Below are positions 1 to 6,317 of a DNA stretch of 6,317 nt, one piece after another (the stretch's first letter is position 1; every line of letters begins with the position of its first letter). Source of the DNA: Anaerolineaceae bacterium (GTDB lineage: Bacteria > Chloroflexota > Anaerolineae > 4572-78); the NCBI GenBank assembly GCA_024762375.1, contig JANTHQ010000120.1, forward strand, positions 1 to 6,317, read 5' to 3'. Below the pieces are notes generated by a model. That model did no database searches. It saw only the letters and a list, made by a program, of their open reading frames with translations, and had not been told where the DNA came from. Made by a program: the position numbers and the translations under genes.

Positions 1-1956
1 ATAGATTTGCCCCTGATGGATGGTGGCACGGTTGCCGATGGCAGTAATGGGGCCACGGTCGAAGCCGAGCACACGGGGCAATTTGCCGCCAAAAAGTATG
101 TGCGATAGTGTGATTTGCTGCACGGCCCGCCACGGTTTCGGCGGCACGGCGAGCGCCGCCGCTGCTGTTTCGCGGTAAATTTCTTCTCGACTGCGCCCAT
201 TGAACCAAACCGAGTTTTCTGCCAGCAAAACCCGGTCGAAATTCTGGTAAAAATCAACAAACGCGCTGGTTTCATCTGCCAGATAGCGTACCACTGTTTC
301 GCCGATGCCGTTTTGCCCGAAAACCGTTCGGTACAGCGCACGGTAAAATTGCTCAAACAGATACGCCCCTTCCGAATCGGGCGTGTACCGCAAATCCCAA
401 TTTCGCAGAATGTCGCCTTGTGGGGTTGCGGGCAGCAATGGACGCAAAATGTCCATAAATCGCTCCGCTTGCAGGGAATACACATCATAATGCATTTTGA
501 ATATGTCCTGCACGGTGAATTTTTCGCCGTGCGCCAGCAGGTGGTTGATGCGCTCGGCGCGGTATGACCCCATCGGCATATTGATGGGACGGATGCGTCC
601 GAAATCGTTTAAATCTTGGTTGGCTGTGGCAAAAAAGCCCGCATCAGGGTTGAGACTGCGCGGCATATCTTCAAAATTGTGAAACCCCTGCCAGTCGTTT
701 TTTGCTTGCCAGCCCGGCAGCGGCACAAAACCGCTCACCCCGGCGCGCCGTTTGGGAATCAAGCCGGACATCTGAAAACCGATATTTCCGGCGGTGTCTG
801 CCAGCACAAAATCCCAGCCCGTTTCGATTTGCCCCAGCGCCGCCATCCCCTCTGCCACCGATGAAACTTCCCACATTTTCAGGATGGACACCAGTGTCTG
901 TGCGCCGGATTCTGCTGCCGCCCAGCGAGTTGCCAAATAATAACCCGATTTGTGCGGGTCGCCGTCAAGCACGCCGTGGTCGTTTTCGTAAAAAGTTAGG
1001 GTTACGTCCGGCTTTTTTTTGCGGTGGATGATTTCGGTGCGCGGGCGAAAATCGTGCCACTGTTGGTCGGTTTCGCGGTAATATTTGCCATCCTGACATT
1101 TTTCAATCCACGAATCTACCGCATCAATGAAGGCATAAGTTGCTCCCCATGCCACATCGGGCGTGCGTCCGGCGAGAATGCCGGGAAAACCGGGCATCGA
1201 ACCGCCCAGTAGATAGCGTCCGCCGCTTTGCAGCACGATTTCGCTCCACACATTGGGCAGGCGGTTGGTTTCGAGATGGGGGTCGTTGGCCATGATAGGT
1301 TTGCCGGACGCGGTTTTCTGTCCGGCGATAACCCAGTTGTTGGAGGCCATCATGCGCGGGGCAGCCGTTTGCCACAGCAGGTTGTTGGGAACAATCCGCT
1401 CGTTCAATGTGACTTTTTTCAGTAGCGATACATCCAGTCCACCCAAATTACCGGGGAACAGCGCTTCCAACCGCGCCTCATCCACGCCGCCCTGAACCAT
1501 TTCCACAAAAAGCCGTTCCATTTCCGCCTGCGATTGCGCCAGCGTGAGATAGCCCACCATTCGCGAAACGAGAATGCTGTCTTCGTTGCACCACGGTTCG
1601 GGGCGGTAGCCGAGCAATTTCAGCTCCCATGGTGTTTTGCGGGCGAAGGCGGCGTTCACCCCGTCGCAATAGGCATCGAGATAGCGGCGTGTGTCGGTGG
1701 GGAGGGCATCCACCTGCGATTCGGTGTGTCCGCGCCAGTTCATGCGGCGGAAGAAAATATCAACTTGCAGCATTTCGTCGCTGTCATCCAGCAATTCCGT
1801 AGCGCGTCCCTGTCCCAAAATGCGCATCAGCAGCATTTGCAGGCCGCGGTCGGTGGCATGGGCATAGCCTTGCCCCCAAAACATATCCGCCACCGAATTT
1901 GCCTGCACGTGTGGCACGCCGTGTCCATCGCGCCAAATTTTCACACCGGATTTCAT
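1..1956 (-). CDS. Penicillin acylase family protein (S45 Ntn-hydrolase), 3' end beyond window
   Basis: Uninterrupted frame of 652 codons from ATG at 1956 to the left edge; no stop is reached, so the C-terminus (probably a bit over 100 residues) is missing. The family are self-cleaving amidohydrolases: an internal Ser becomes the N-terminus of the beta chain and attacks amide bonds of penicillins, cephalosporins, acyl-homoserine lactones or other N-acyl compounds. Residues 1-204 would be alpha chain plus spacer. Ser205 sits in the motif ASNNWVIAG (codon at 1342-1344). His227 in NDPHL is the B23 equivalent, Asn446 in TANQDLN matches the oxyanion Asn (B241 in E. coli PGA, offset by one), and Asp278/Asp281 resemble the calcium ligands B73/B76. 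The N-terminus (MKSGVKIWRDGHGVPHVQA) enters the conserved alpha-chain start at once, with no signal peptide, unlike periplasmic members. Reading upstream in frame adds no hydrophobic leader, and a good Shine-Dalgarno supports this ATG. The family is confident; the substrate cannot be told. Confidence 0.93.
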   Translation of the reverse strand, partial: MKSGVKIWRDGHGVPHVQANSVADMFWGQGYAHATDRGLQMLLMRILGQGRATELLDDSDEMLQVDIFFRRMNWRGHTESQVDALPTDTRRYLDAYCDGVNAAFARKTPWELKLLGYRPEPWCNEDSILVSRMVGYLTLAQSQAEMERLFVEMVQGGVDEARLEALFPGNLGGLDVSLLKKVTLNERIVPNNLLWQTAAPRMMASNNWVIAGQKTASGKPIMANDPHLETNRLPNVWSEIVLQSGGRYLLGGSMPGFPGILAGRTPDVAWGATYAFIDAVDSWIEKCQDGKYYRETDQQWHDFRPRTEIIHRKKKPDVTLTFYENDHGVLDGDPHKSGYYLATRWAAAESGAQTLVSILKMWEVSSVAEGMAALGQIETGWDFVLADTAGNIGFQMSGLIPKRRAGVSGFVPLPGWQAKNDWQGFHNFEDMPRSLNPDAGFFATANQDLNDFGRIRPINMPMGSYRAERINHLLAHGEKFTVQDIFKMHYDVYSLQAERFMDILRPLLPATPQGDILRNWDLRYTPDSEGAYLFEQFYRALYRTVFGQNGIGETVVRYLADETSAFVDFYQNFDRVLLAENSVWFNGRSREEIYRETAAAALAVPPKPWRAVQQITLSHILFGGKLPRVLGFDRGPITAIGNRATIHQGQIY

Positions 1957-1964
1957 GATGTTTG

Positions 1965-1972
1965 CCCCCCTT
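1965..1972 (-). promoter_or_regulatory. Ribosome binding site of the penicillin acylase gene
   Basis: On the minus strand the run AAGGGGGG ends 8 bases before the ATG at 1956. It is an A/G-rich Shine-Dalgarno-like stretch at normal spacing. It decides the start in favour of this ATG over possible in-frame GTG/TTG codons further upstream. Confidence 0.65.
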
Positions 1973-1998
1973 TTTTGTGTGGATTTTCTGTTTTTCCA

Positions 1999-2028
1999 AT
2001 TAGTCACCGGACACTTTTGAAAAGTCAA
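1999..2028 (-). promoter_or_regulatory. Candidate sigma70-type promoter for the penicillin acylase gene
   Basis: On the minus strand TTGACT (2028-2023, five of six matches to the -35 consensus) is followed after 18 bases by ACTAAT (2004-1999, four of six matches to the -10 consensus). This would start transcription near 1992 and give a leader of roughly 35 bases carrying the Shine-Dalgarno. The -10 box lies inside the left copy of the short repeat motif at 1990-2003, so the repeat may supply part of the promoter. This is inference from consensus matching only; AT-rich sequence gives chance matches of this quality. Confidence 0.35.
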
Positions 2029-2032
2029 AAAA

Positions 2033-2124
2033 TAGAACACGGATTGTACGGATTACGAGGATTTTCACTGATTTTTTTAAATATATCTGTGTAAATCTGT
2101 AATATCAGTGTTATCTGTGTTCTA
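2033..2124. repeat. Imperfect 92-base palindrome built of ~9-base GGAT-like units
   Basis: The axis lies between 2078 and 2079. The left arm carries GGAT at 2041, 2050 and 2059 and TGAT at 2069. The right arm carries ATCT at 2085 and 2095, ATCA at 2104 and ATCT at 2113. Unit spacing is 9-9-10 on the left and 10-9-9 on the right, so every unit faces its partner exactly across the axis. The outer ends are strongest: TAGAACAC/GTGTTCTA at 2033-2040 and 2117-2124 pair exactly. Across the arms about two thirds of the bases pair. The composition, with repeated ACGGATT and ATCTGTGT-like words, resembles dispersed intergenic repeats I recall from several bacterial phyla. It is probably a decayed copy rather than a functional operator. 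Confidence 0.65.
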
Positions 2125-2159
2125 ATTGGAAAAACTGTCCGGTAGCTAGTTTTTCCAAT
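2125..2159. repeat. Perfect 12-bp stem, 11-base loop hairpin
   Basis: ATTGGAAAAACT at 2125-2136 is exactly complementary in reverse to AGTTTTTCCAAT at 2148-2159, with a loop at 2137-2147 that contains most of the TGTCCGGT motif. The stem reuses the TTGGAAAAAC motif found at 2122-2135 and, inverted, at 1990-2003, so the motif occurs three times within 170 bases. It lies about 150 bases downstream of the addA stop on the transcribed strand. It could end that transcript, but the stem is A/T-rich and no U-tract follows it in either direction, so a classical intrinsic terminator is not supported. A repeat-derived structure is more likely. Confidence 0.6.
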
Positions 2160-2244
2160 ATATTTCTTGTGCCGAGTCATGCAAAACCCATATACATTTT
2201 CGGCAATAAATTAACCTGAATTGAATTTAGGATGCGTTTATCCC

Positions 2245-2297
2245 GCCGATTTCCCCCTTCGATACACCCTGCGGGTTACTCCGGGTGAGCAATCGGC
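2245..2297 (-). other. Nested inverted repeat in the addA 3' region, possible RNA structure
   Basis: Starting 10 bases after the addA stop on the minus strand, GCCGATT (2297-2291) pairs with AATCGGC (2251-2245). Within this, CACCC (2287-2283) pairs with GGGTG (2269-2265). An alternative inner hairpin pairs ACCC (2276-2273) with GGGT (2269-2266) around a 3-base loop. The sequence between these stems resembles dispersed intergenic repeats. It could protect or help end the addAB mRNA, but there is no U-run after it, so I do not call it a terminator. The rest of the intergenic stretch, 2160-2244, is AT-rich and shows nothing I can name. Confidence 0.4.
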
Positions 2298-2307
2298 AAA
2301 CGAGAAC

Positions 2308-5300
2308 CTAACCATCGATTGTTTCCGCCACCACTTGCCGATTGAAATTCAGCCAGCACAGTACCGCCGAGGCATCGTGCCCCAGCAATTGGCGCGCGGC
2401 GCGGCGATAGCGGGCAATTTGGGCGCGGTAGTCGGTGGTGTTCAAAATGGCGTCTCGGTCGGCAGCACTGCGGATGATGTCCGTTTTAAATTCTACAATG
2501 GTCCATTGCCCGGTTTGCTCGAAAAGTGCGTCTATCACACCGGTTTCGAGCGCGCCATCCACAGTGAGGGTGTATGGGACTTCGTGCCACCGCTGCGATG
2601 CGCCGTCCATGGTGCGATACAGCGGGTGTGCTCGAAATTGAGCCAGAATGCGGGTGACGCGCGTCAACCCGTTTTGGATTTGCGTTTCGTCCAGCAAACC
2701 CGTATTTCGCAGCAAATCTGTCGCCCATGCCGAAAAACCGGCATCATCGGGAAAGCGCCATTGCGCCAGCGCGGCATGGACAGCTTGACCCACCACCCAC
2801 GCGGGCGCGCTCGCCCGTGCAGTGGACGGCACAACCCGCCATACTCGCGACGGGGTATCGGGTGGCGTTTTCCCCGCCGCATCGTCCGCCACCGGGAACA
2901 CCAGCCGCGTTGCCCCGGTGATGCGCGGAGGTGCGGGGGCGGCGGCAGGGTTTCGCGCTGAAAAAACCACACCCGGCTCGTAAATGGCGCAATCGATTTC
3001 TGCCCCGCCGATGGTGTGCAATTCGATTTTATGCATCGCTGCACCGTCCGGGTCATACGAAAAATCACCCGGGAAATCCAGATTGTTTTCACCCAGCAAT
3101 TCTTTCAACCAGCCGGAAAATGTGGGTTTTTGTTTGCGGCTCACGCTGAACGTGCCGCTGAAAATCAATTTTTCCTGCGCGCGGGTGGCGGCCACATACA
3201 GCAGCCGTTTCGATTCCGCTGCGTCTTTTTCGTCGTCACGGTGTTTGCCGAGCCGGTAGATGGCCGGCAGTTTGCCGTCTTCATTTTTGAGCGGGTACAG
3301 CACGCCCAGCGACGGGTCAAGCAAAACGGGCTTGTGATTTCCTGTGGTGTGTCCCGCGTCACCAATCACCACCACCGGAAATTCCAGTCCTTTGGCGGCA
3401 TGAATGGTCATCAGTTGCACGGAACCTGTTTCGGCGGAACGCGCTTCCCCCTCCCGCGAGCCGCTATCGCGCAAATTACCGACATACGCCAGGAATTCTT
3501 CCACCCCAACCAGCCCGCTGGCATGAGCATCGTTCAGCAACTTTCGGACATTGCGTGCCGCCCGTTTTTGCCCCGCCCGCAGCAGCGCCGCCCGATAATC
3601 GGTGGCATCCAGCCACGTTTTCAGCAAATCGGCGACGGGAATGCGCCCCGCGCGCCGGTGCATGGCATCCAACAGCGAAATTGCCCGCTCGATGCGTGCG
3701 CGCTCTGCCTCGGTTGCTGTTTCGGCAAAACGGGGCAACCGGTTCCAAATGATGAGATTGTCTGTCGCAGGGGCATCAAACAATTTGAAAAGTGTGCGGT
3801 CGGACACGCCAATTGCGGGAGAACGCAAAAAACCTGCCAGTGCCAAATTGTCGGTGGGGTCGGCGATGGCTTGCAGCGCGTTTAAAAGGTCACGGATTTC
3901 CGGGCGGTGGTAAAATCCACCCCCGGCGACGGTCACAAAGGGGATGTTTGCCCGTTCCAGTGCATCTTCATACGCGCCGAACGATGAGGCGGCGCGGCAT
4001 AAAATGGCAACTTCGCCGAAGGGAACGTGCATTTCCAACAGACGCGCTACCAGCGCATCGGCGGCACGGTGCAGTGCGCCGTTGCTTTTGCTGCCGCCGG
4101 TCAAATGAAATTCGATGTGCGGCGCGGCAAATCCGACGTGGGGTTTTTCGCGGGCGGGCGTCAATGGCGAAAAAGGCTCGTGCCATGGGCGATCGGGGTC
4201 GGAATGAGCGCCGAGCACCGGGGCGAGCAGGCCATTCATCGCAGAAATCAATGGCGCGTGTGCCCGGTAGGAGGTATCCAGCGAGATGTGCCGCCCATTT
4301 CCGTCTCGGATGGCGTCTCGCTCGGCGCGGAAAACGGTCACATCCGCGCCGCGAAAACGGTAGATGGACTGTTTGGCGTCTCCCACAATGAACCGTTTGC
4401 CGCCTCCACCATCCAGCAGATTGAGCAAATCGCGCTGACGGGCGTTGGTGTCCTGAAATTCATCCACCAGCAGCGCCGAAATTTCTGCCTGCCAATGGTC
4501 GCGCACCGCCGGATGGTTGCGGAGAAGCGCCAGTGTTTTCGCTTCCAAATCGTCGAAATCGAGCGCGCTCCGTTCGGCTTTGGCGCGGTCATACCGTGCT
4601 GTCGTTTCGGCGAACAACTGCGCCAGCGCAGGCATCACCGCCGCCATTGCGTCATCCGCCGGGGTGAGCGCCATCGTCAGCACATCGTGCTGTTCTTTAA
4701 AAAGCGCCCGCACGGTTCTGAGCGCATCTTTCACGGCGGTGACAGTTTCTTTGCCACCCGGCCAGTTTTTTTGCGCCCCGCCGGGCAATTTGATGGCTTC
4801 CAGCGCGGGTAAATTGTCGGGGATGGCGTGCAGAACCAAATCGCGCTGGATGGCCATTTTGTCATCCGGGTTGAGCGGTTCGGTGGCGCGCAAAAACTCA
4901 ATGGCCGACTGCCAATCGGCATGGGCAAAAAGGGCGTTTCGCGCTTTTTCTTGTGCATCCGATAGTGATTTTTCCCAATGCGCCCGGATGGATGCGGCAG
5001 GCAGCGCCGCGAAAATTTCCGCCACGTCGAGCCGTTGTGCCAGCAGGGTATCCAGAAATTTCTGCAACTGATACGGCGCAATCAGCGCGAACAGCGGGGC
5101 AAGAGCCGGTTCATCCGCTGCCCATGCCATGCCTTCCGCCACCGATTGCCCCCGCAGAACCGCCATTTGCCCTTCATCCAGCACCTCAAAACGGGGGTCA
5201 ATCCCTGCTTCGGCGGGGTGTGCTGCCAGAATTTCGGCGCACAAACTGTGAATGGTGCTGATGCGCGCCGCATCGAGCTGACTGTACACCTTCCGCCAGT

Positions 5301-5577
5301 GGTCGCGTTCTGCCGCGTTGGATGCGCCGTCATCCACAAACTTCCGCATCGTTTCCCGCACTCGATTGCGCATTTCTCGCGCCGCTTTTTGGGTGAAGGT
5401 GATGGCAACGATACTGCGCAACGGCAAACCTTCGGCCAGCAGCGACAGATAGCGCGCAGTCAGCGTGCGAGTTTTGCCCGTGCCTGCACCGGCGGTTACT
5501 GCCACATCGTGCCCGCGCGCGGTGATGGCCGGGGTCTGTTCGGGGCTGGGGGAAAGTTGTTGAACGATGGGGTGCAT
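2308..5577 (-). CDS. addA: AddA-type ATP-dependent helicase-nuclease subunit
   Basis: Complete 1089-residue protein, ATG at 5577 to TAG at 2308-2310. It is the 3'-5' helicase and nuclease subunit of an AddAB-type enzyme that unwinds and resects double-strand breaks for RecA repair. Superfamily 1 (UvrD/Rep) motifs appear in order: Q-motif Gln14; Walker A AGAGTGKT at 29-36 (Lys35); motif Ia near 56-73; Ib ISTIHSL at 106-112; Walker B VDEFQDT at 371-377; motif III VGDAKQSIYRFRG at 398-410; motif IV SYRAH at 436-440; motif V TIHAAKGLEFP at 724-734; motif VI LLYVAATRAQEKL at 792-804. A RecB-type nuclease domain fills about 925-1089: His934 in GQAVH, Asp1016 in GVID, Glu1029/Lys1031 in VEFKTD, and Gln1053/Tyr1057 in QIARY. 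All catalytic residues are present. At 1089 residues it is somewhat shorter than B. subtilis AddA (about 1230). It starts on the base after the upstream addB-like stop, so it is translated from the same mRNA. RecB is the main alternative, but a nuclease-bearing upstream partner favours AddA or AdnB-like. Confidence 0.93.
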   Translation of the reverse strand: MHPIVQQLSPSPEQTPAITARGHDVAVTAGAGTGKTRTLTARYLSLLAEGLPLRSIVAITFTQKAAREMRNRVRETMRKFVDDGASNAAERDHWRKVYSQLDAARISTIHSLCAEILAAHPAEAGIDPRFEVLDEGQMAVLRGQSVAEGMAWAADEPALAPLFALIAPYQLQKFLDTLLAQRLDVAEIFAALPAASIRAHWEKSLSDAQEKARNALFAHADWQSAIEFLRATEPLNPDDKMAIQRDLVLHAIPDNLPALEAIKLPGGAQKNWPGGKETVTAVKDALRTVRALFKEQHDVLTMALTPADDAMAAVMPALAQLFAETTARYDRAKAERSALDFDDLEAKTLALLRNHPAVRDHWQAEISALLVDEFQDTNARQRDLLNLLDGGGGKRFIVGDAKQSIYRFRGADVTVFRAERDAIRDGNGRHISLDTSYRAHAPLISAMNGLLAPVLGAHSDPDRPWHEPFSPLTPAREKPHVGFAAPHIEFHLTGGSKSNGALHRAADALVARLLEMHVPFGEVAILCRAASSFGAYEDALERANIPFVTVAGGGFYHRPEIRDLLNALQAIADPTDNLALAGFLRSPAIGVSDRTLFKLFDAPATDNLIIWNRLPRFAETATEAERARIERAISLLDAMHRRAGRIPVADLLKTWLDATDYRAALLRAGQKRAARNVRKLLNDAHASGLVGVEEFLAYVGNLRDSGSREGEARSAETGSVQLMTIHAAKGLEFPVVVIGDAGHTTGNHKPVLLDPSLGVLYPLKNEDGKLPAIYRLGKHRDDEKDAAESKRLLYVAATRAQEKLIFSGTFSVSRKQKPTFSGWLKELLGENNLDFPGDFSYDPDGAAMHKIELHTIGGAEIDCAIYEPGVVFSARNPAAAPAPPRITGATRLVFPVADDAAGKTPPDTPSRVWRVVPSTARASAPAWVVGQAVHAALAQWRFPDDAGFSAWATDLLRNTGLLDETQIQNGLTRVTRILAQFRAHPLYRTMDGASQRWHEVPYTLTVDGALETGVIDALFEQTGQWTIVEFKTDIIRSAADRDAILNTTDYRAQIARYRRAARQLLGHDASAVLCWLNFNRQVVAETIDG

Positions 5578-5586
5578 CTAGCCTCC
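5578..5586 (-). promoter_or_regulatory. Zero-spacer addB/addA junction with Shine-Dalgarno
   Basis: On the minus strand GGAGG (5586-5582) lies inside the last codons of the addB-like gene, 4 bases before the ATG of addA. The upstream stop TAG (5580-5578) touches that ATG, giving TAGATG. The spacing is slightly short for an independent start, which suits translational coupling: ribosomes ending addB re-initiate on addA and keep the two subunits in balance. The arrangement is seen directly; coupling is inferred. Confidence 0.7.
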
Positions 5587-6317
5587 AAATCCGGGTTGGT
5601 AATGCCAGCAGAATCCCGCCGCGGGGCAAAATGATGGACAGCCATCGGCGGGGGGATGGGGCATGAAATGGCCGTCGCGCGCACTGCGAATCGCTTCCCA
5701 TGCGTGTGCCACTGCCACGGCGATGGCGGCTTCGGCGCCGCTGCCCGCATCGGTTTTGAATTTCGCCAGCGTGAGATTGCTCGGTTTTGCTTGCCGGATG
5801 TGCCAGTAAAATCCATCGCTGATATCGCCCAATTTGAGCGCATCGCGTGCCGCCAGCGCATACAGCGGCAATTGCAGTTTTTTGCCGCGCAGCAGTGCGC
5901 CATTGTCGAACCCATACGGCGATGATGTTTTGTAATCGATGATGCGGATGGTTCCATCCGGCAACTCATCCACCCGGTCAATCAACCCGTGAATGCGAAA
6001 ATAGTCTGCGCCGGCGCGCACGGTGAGCGCGTTTGTGCCGAAAAAACCTTTTTCGGTGTGTGTGGCGATGAAATCCCCTGCGATGTCCGCCAGTTTTTCC
6101 AGCGAAACGCGCACATTTTGCTCGATGGTGTCGCGGGTGTGCGACCACCATGCCGTTTCTCGGAAACCTTCCACCGCCGGTGCGGCATCCAAAATGGTTT
6201 TGGCAACGGTGGGTAAGCGTGCCAACAGCGCCGAAAGGTCGGTGGGTGCGTGGCTGTACAATTCTTCAAAAATGTGGTGGTAAATATTGCCGAGCTGACG
6301 CGCGTCCAATCCTTCCA
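5578..6317 (-). CDS. addB: AddB-type subunit, C-terminal PD-(D/E)XK nuclease domain, 5' part beyond window
   Basis: The last 245 codons of a frame that enters from the right edge. A TTG at 6309 could be misread as a start, but the frame stays open through the edge (residues E-G-L-D-A-R...), so the gene is cut by the window. Numbering from the first full codon, it shows the nuclease motifs of the RecB/AddB family: His13 in GNIYHHIFEEL, Asp113 in GLIDRVD, Asp127/Lys129 in IIDYKTS, and Gln148/Tyr152 in QLPLY. Near the end come three cysteines, Cys226, Cys230 and Cys236, the place where AddB proteins hold three of four ligands of a 4Fe-4S cluster. The fourth, N-terminal to the nuclease domain, would lie outside the window. 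The spacing here is CX3C-X5-C, not the CX2C-X5-C I recall for B. subtilis AddB. In AddAB this subunit cuts the strand opposite to AddA's and its inactivated helicase region reads Chi. An AdnA-like protein or a stand-alone nuclease is possible, since the upstream helicase-like part is unseen. Confidence 0.85.
   Translation of the reverse strand, partial: EGLDARQLGNIYHHIFEELYSHAPTDLSALLARLPTVAKTILDAAPAVEGFRETAWWSHTRDTIEQNVRVSLEKLADIAGDFIATHTEKGFFGTNALTVRAGADYFRIHGLIDRVDELPDGTIRIIDYKTSSPYGFDNGALLRGKKLQLPLYALAARDALKLGDISDGFYWHIRQAKPSNLTLAKFKTDAGSGAEAAIAVAVAHAWEAIRSARDGHFMPHPPADGCPSFCPAAGFCWHYQPGFGG

Larger units (their letters stand above)
1990..2143. repeat. Composite repeat bounded by inverted copies of two short motifs
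   Basis: A 14-base motif, GTTTTTCCAATTAG at 1990-2003, recurs as an exact reverse complement at 2122-2135. An 8-base motif, ACCGGACA at 2006-2013, recurs inverted at 2136-2143. Both pairs are inverted, but their order is not mirrored: the 8-base motif is inside the 14-base motif on the left and outside it on the right. A simple terminal inverted repeat would not give that order. It looks instead like a circularly permuted unit, as would be left by a repeat array or by an insertion into an existing motif copy. No coding capacity and no clear target-site duplication were seen. It may be a small non-autonomous mobile or REP-like element. Confidence 0.6.

Noticed and set aside
1534..2094. Plus-strand frame of 186 codons spanning the acylase start and the repeat
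   Set aside because: Its first two thirds are antisense to the conserved acylase alpha chain and the rest reads through the AT-rich repeat; no domain is visible.
2125..2159. Intrinsic terminator for addAB or for a convergent transcript
   Set aside because: The 12-bp stem is perfect, but it is A/T-rich and no U-tract follows in either direction.
2215..2231. 17-base near-palindrome as an operator
   Set aside because: Only 14 of 17 positions are symmetric in AT-rich sequence, and it lies far from any start codon.
1957..2307. CRISPR array or tRNA/small RNA gene in the gene-free stretch
   Set aside because: The repeated units are about 9 bases and arranged as a palindrome, with no repeat-spacer pattern and no cloverleaf.
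2221..2961. Plus-strand frame of 246 codons overlapping the addA 3' end
   Set aside because: It lies opposite a complete, motif-rich addA, has no recognisable domain and is rich in Arg/Pro/Cys in the way of antisense shadow frames.
4027..4812. Plus-strand frame of 261 codons inside addA
   Set aside because: It is antisense to the helicase core of addA, has no family motif and no supporting ribosome site; GC-rich codon bias on one strand readily opens such frames.
5578..6309. TTG at 6309 as the true start of a small stand-alone nuclease
   Set aside because: The frame stays open through the right edge with in-family residues before the TTG, and the window cuts just ahead of the nuclease His motif, so this is the tail of a larger protein.

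Overview
The window holds three protein-coding genes, all on the minus strand, and one 351-base intergenic stretch rich in repeats. Both outer genes run off the window edges. Codon choice is moderately GC-rich, and the intergenic stretch is clearly more AT-rich. The organism cannot be fixed from this much sequence. The AddAB-type nuclease-helicase pair points to a bacterium. The residue style of the AddB fragment and the dispersed-looking repeats remind me of environmental Chloroflexota (Anaerolineae-like) genomes, but that is a weak guess from memory.

Right part (2308-6317), read right to left: the 3' end of an addB-like gene (PD-(D/E)XK nuclease domain followed by a cysteine cluster) stops at 5578. 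The next base begins addA, a complete 1089-residue UvrD/RecB-type helicase with its own C-terminal RecB-type nuclease domain. The junction reads TAGATG with no spacer, so the two are almost certainly one translationally coupled operon. Together they would form a heterodimeric helicase-nuclease that resects double-strand breaks and loads RecA. All helicase motifs and all nuclease motifs visible here look intact.

Middle (1957-2307): there is no gene. Next to the addA stop is a nested inverted repeat (2245-2297) that could fold in the 3' end of the addA mRNA. Further left is a composite repeat (1990-2159). It contains an imperfect palindrome whose two arms each carry four GGAT-like units in mirror spacing. 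Around it lie copies of a short TTGGAAAAAC / TGTCCGGT motif pair, one of which forms a strong 12-bp hairpin. The best promoter candidate for the leftmost gene overlaps the left edge of this repeat.

Left part (1-1956): the first 652 codons of a penicillin-acylase family (S45) Ntn-hydrolase. The nucleophile serine, the B23-equivalent histidine and the oxyanion asparagine all fall at family spacing. It has no visible signal peptide, and its C-terminal end lies beyond base 1. It has no evident functional link to addAB and probably has its own promoter.

Overall this is an ordinary chromosomal region. I see no new defence system, CRISPR array, RNA gene or transposase. The intergenic repeat cluster is the part most worth a second look.
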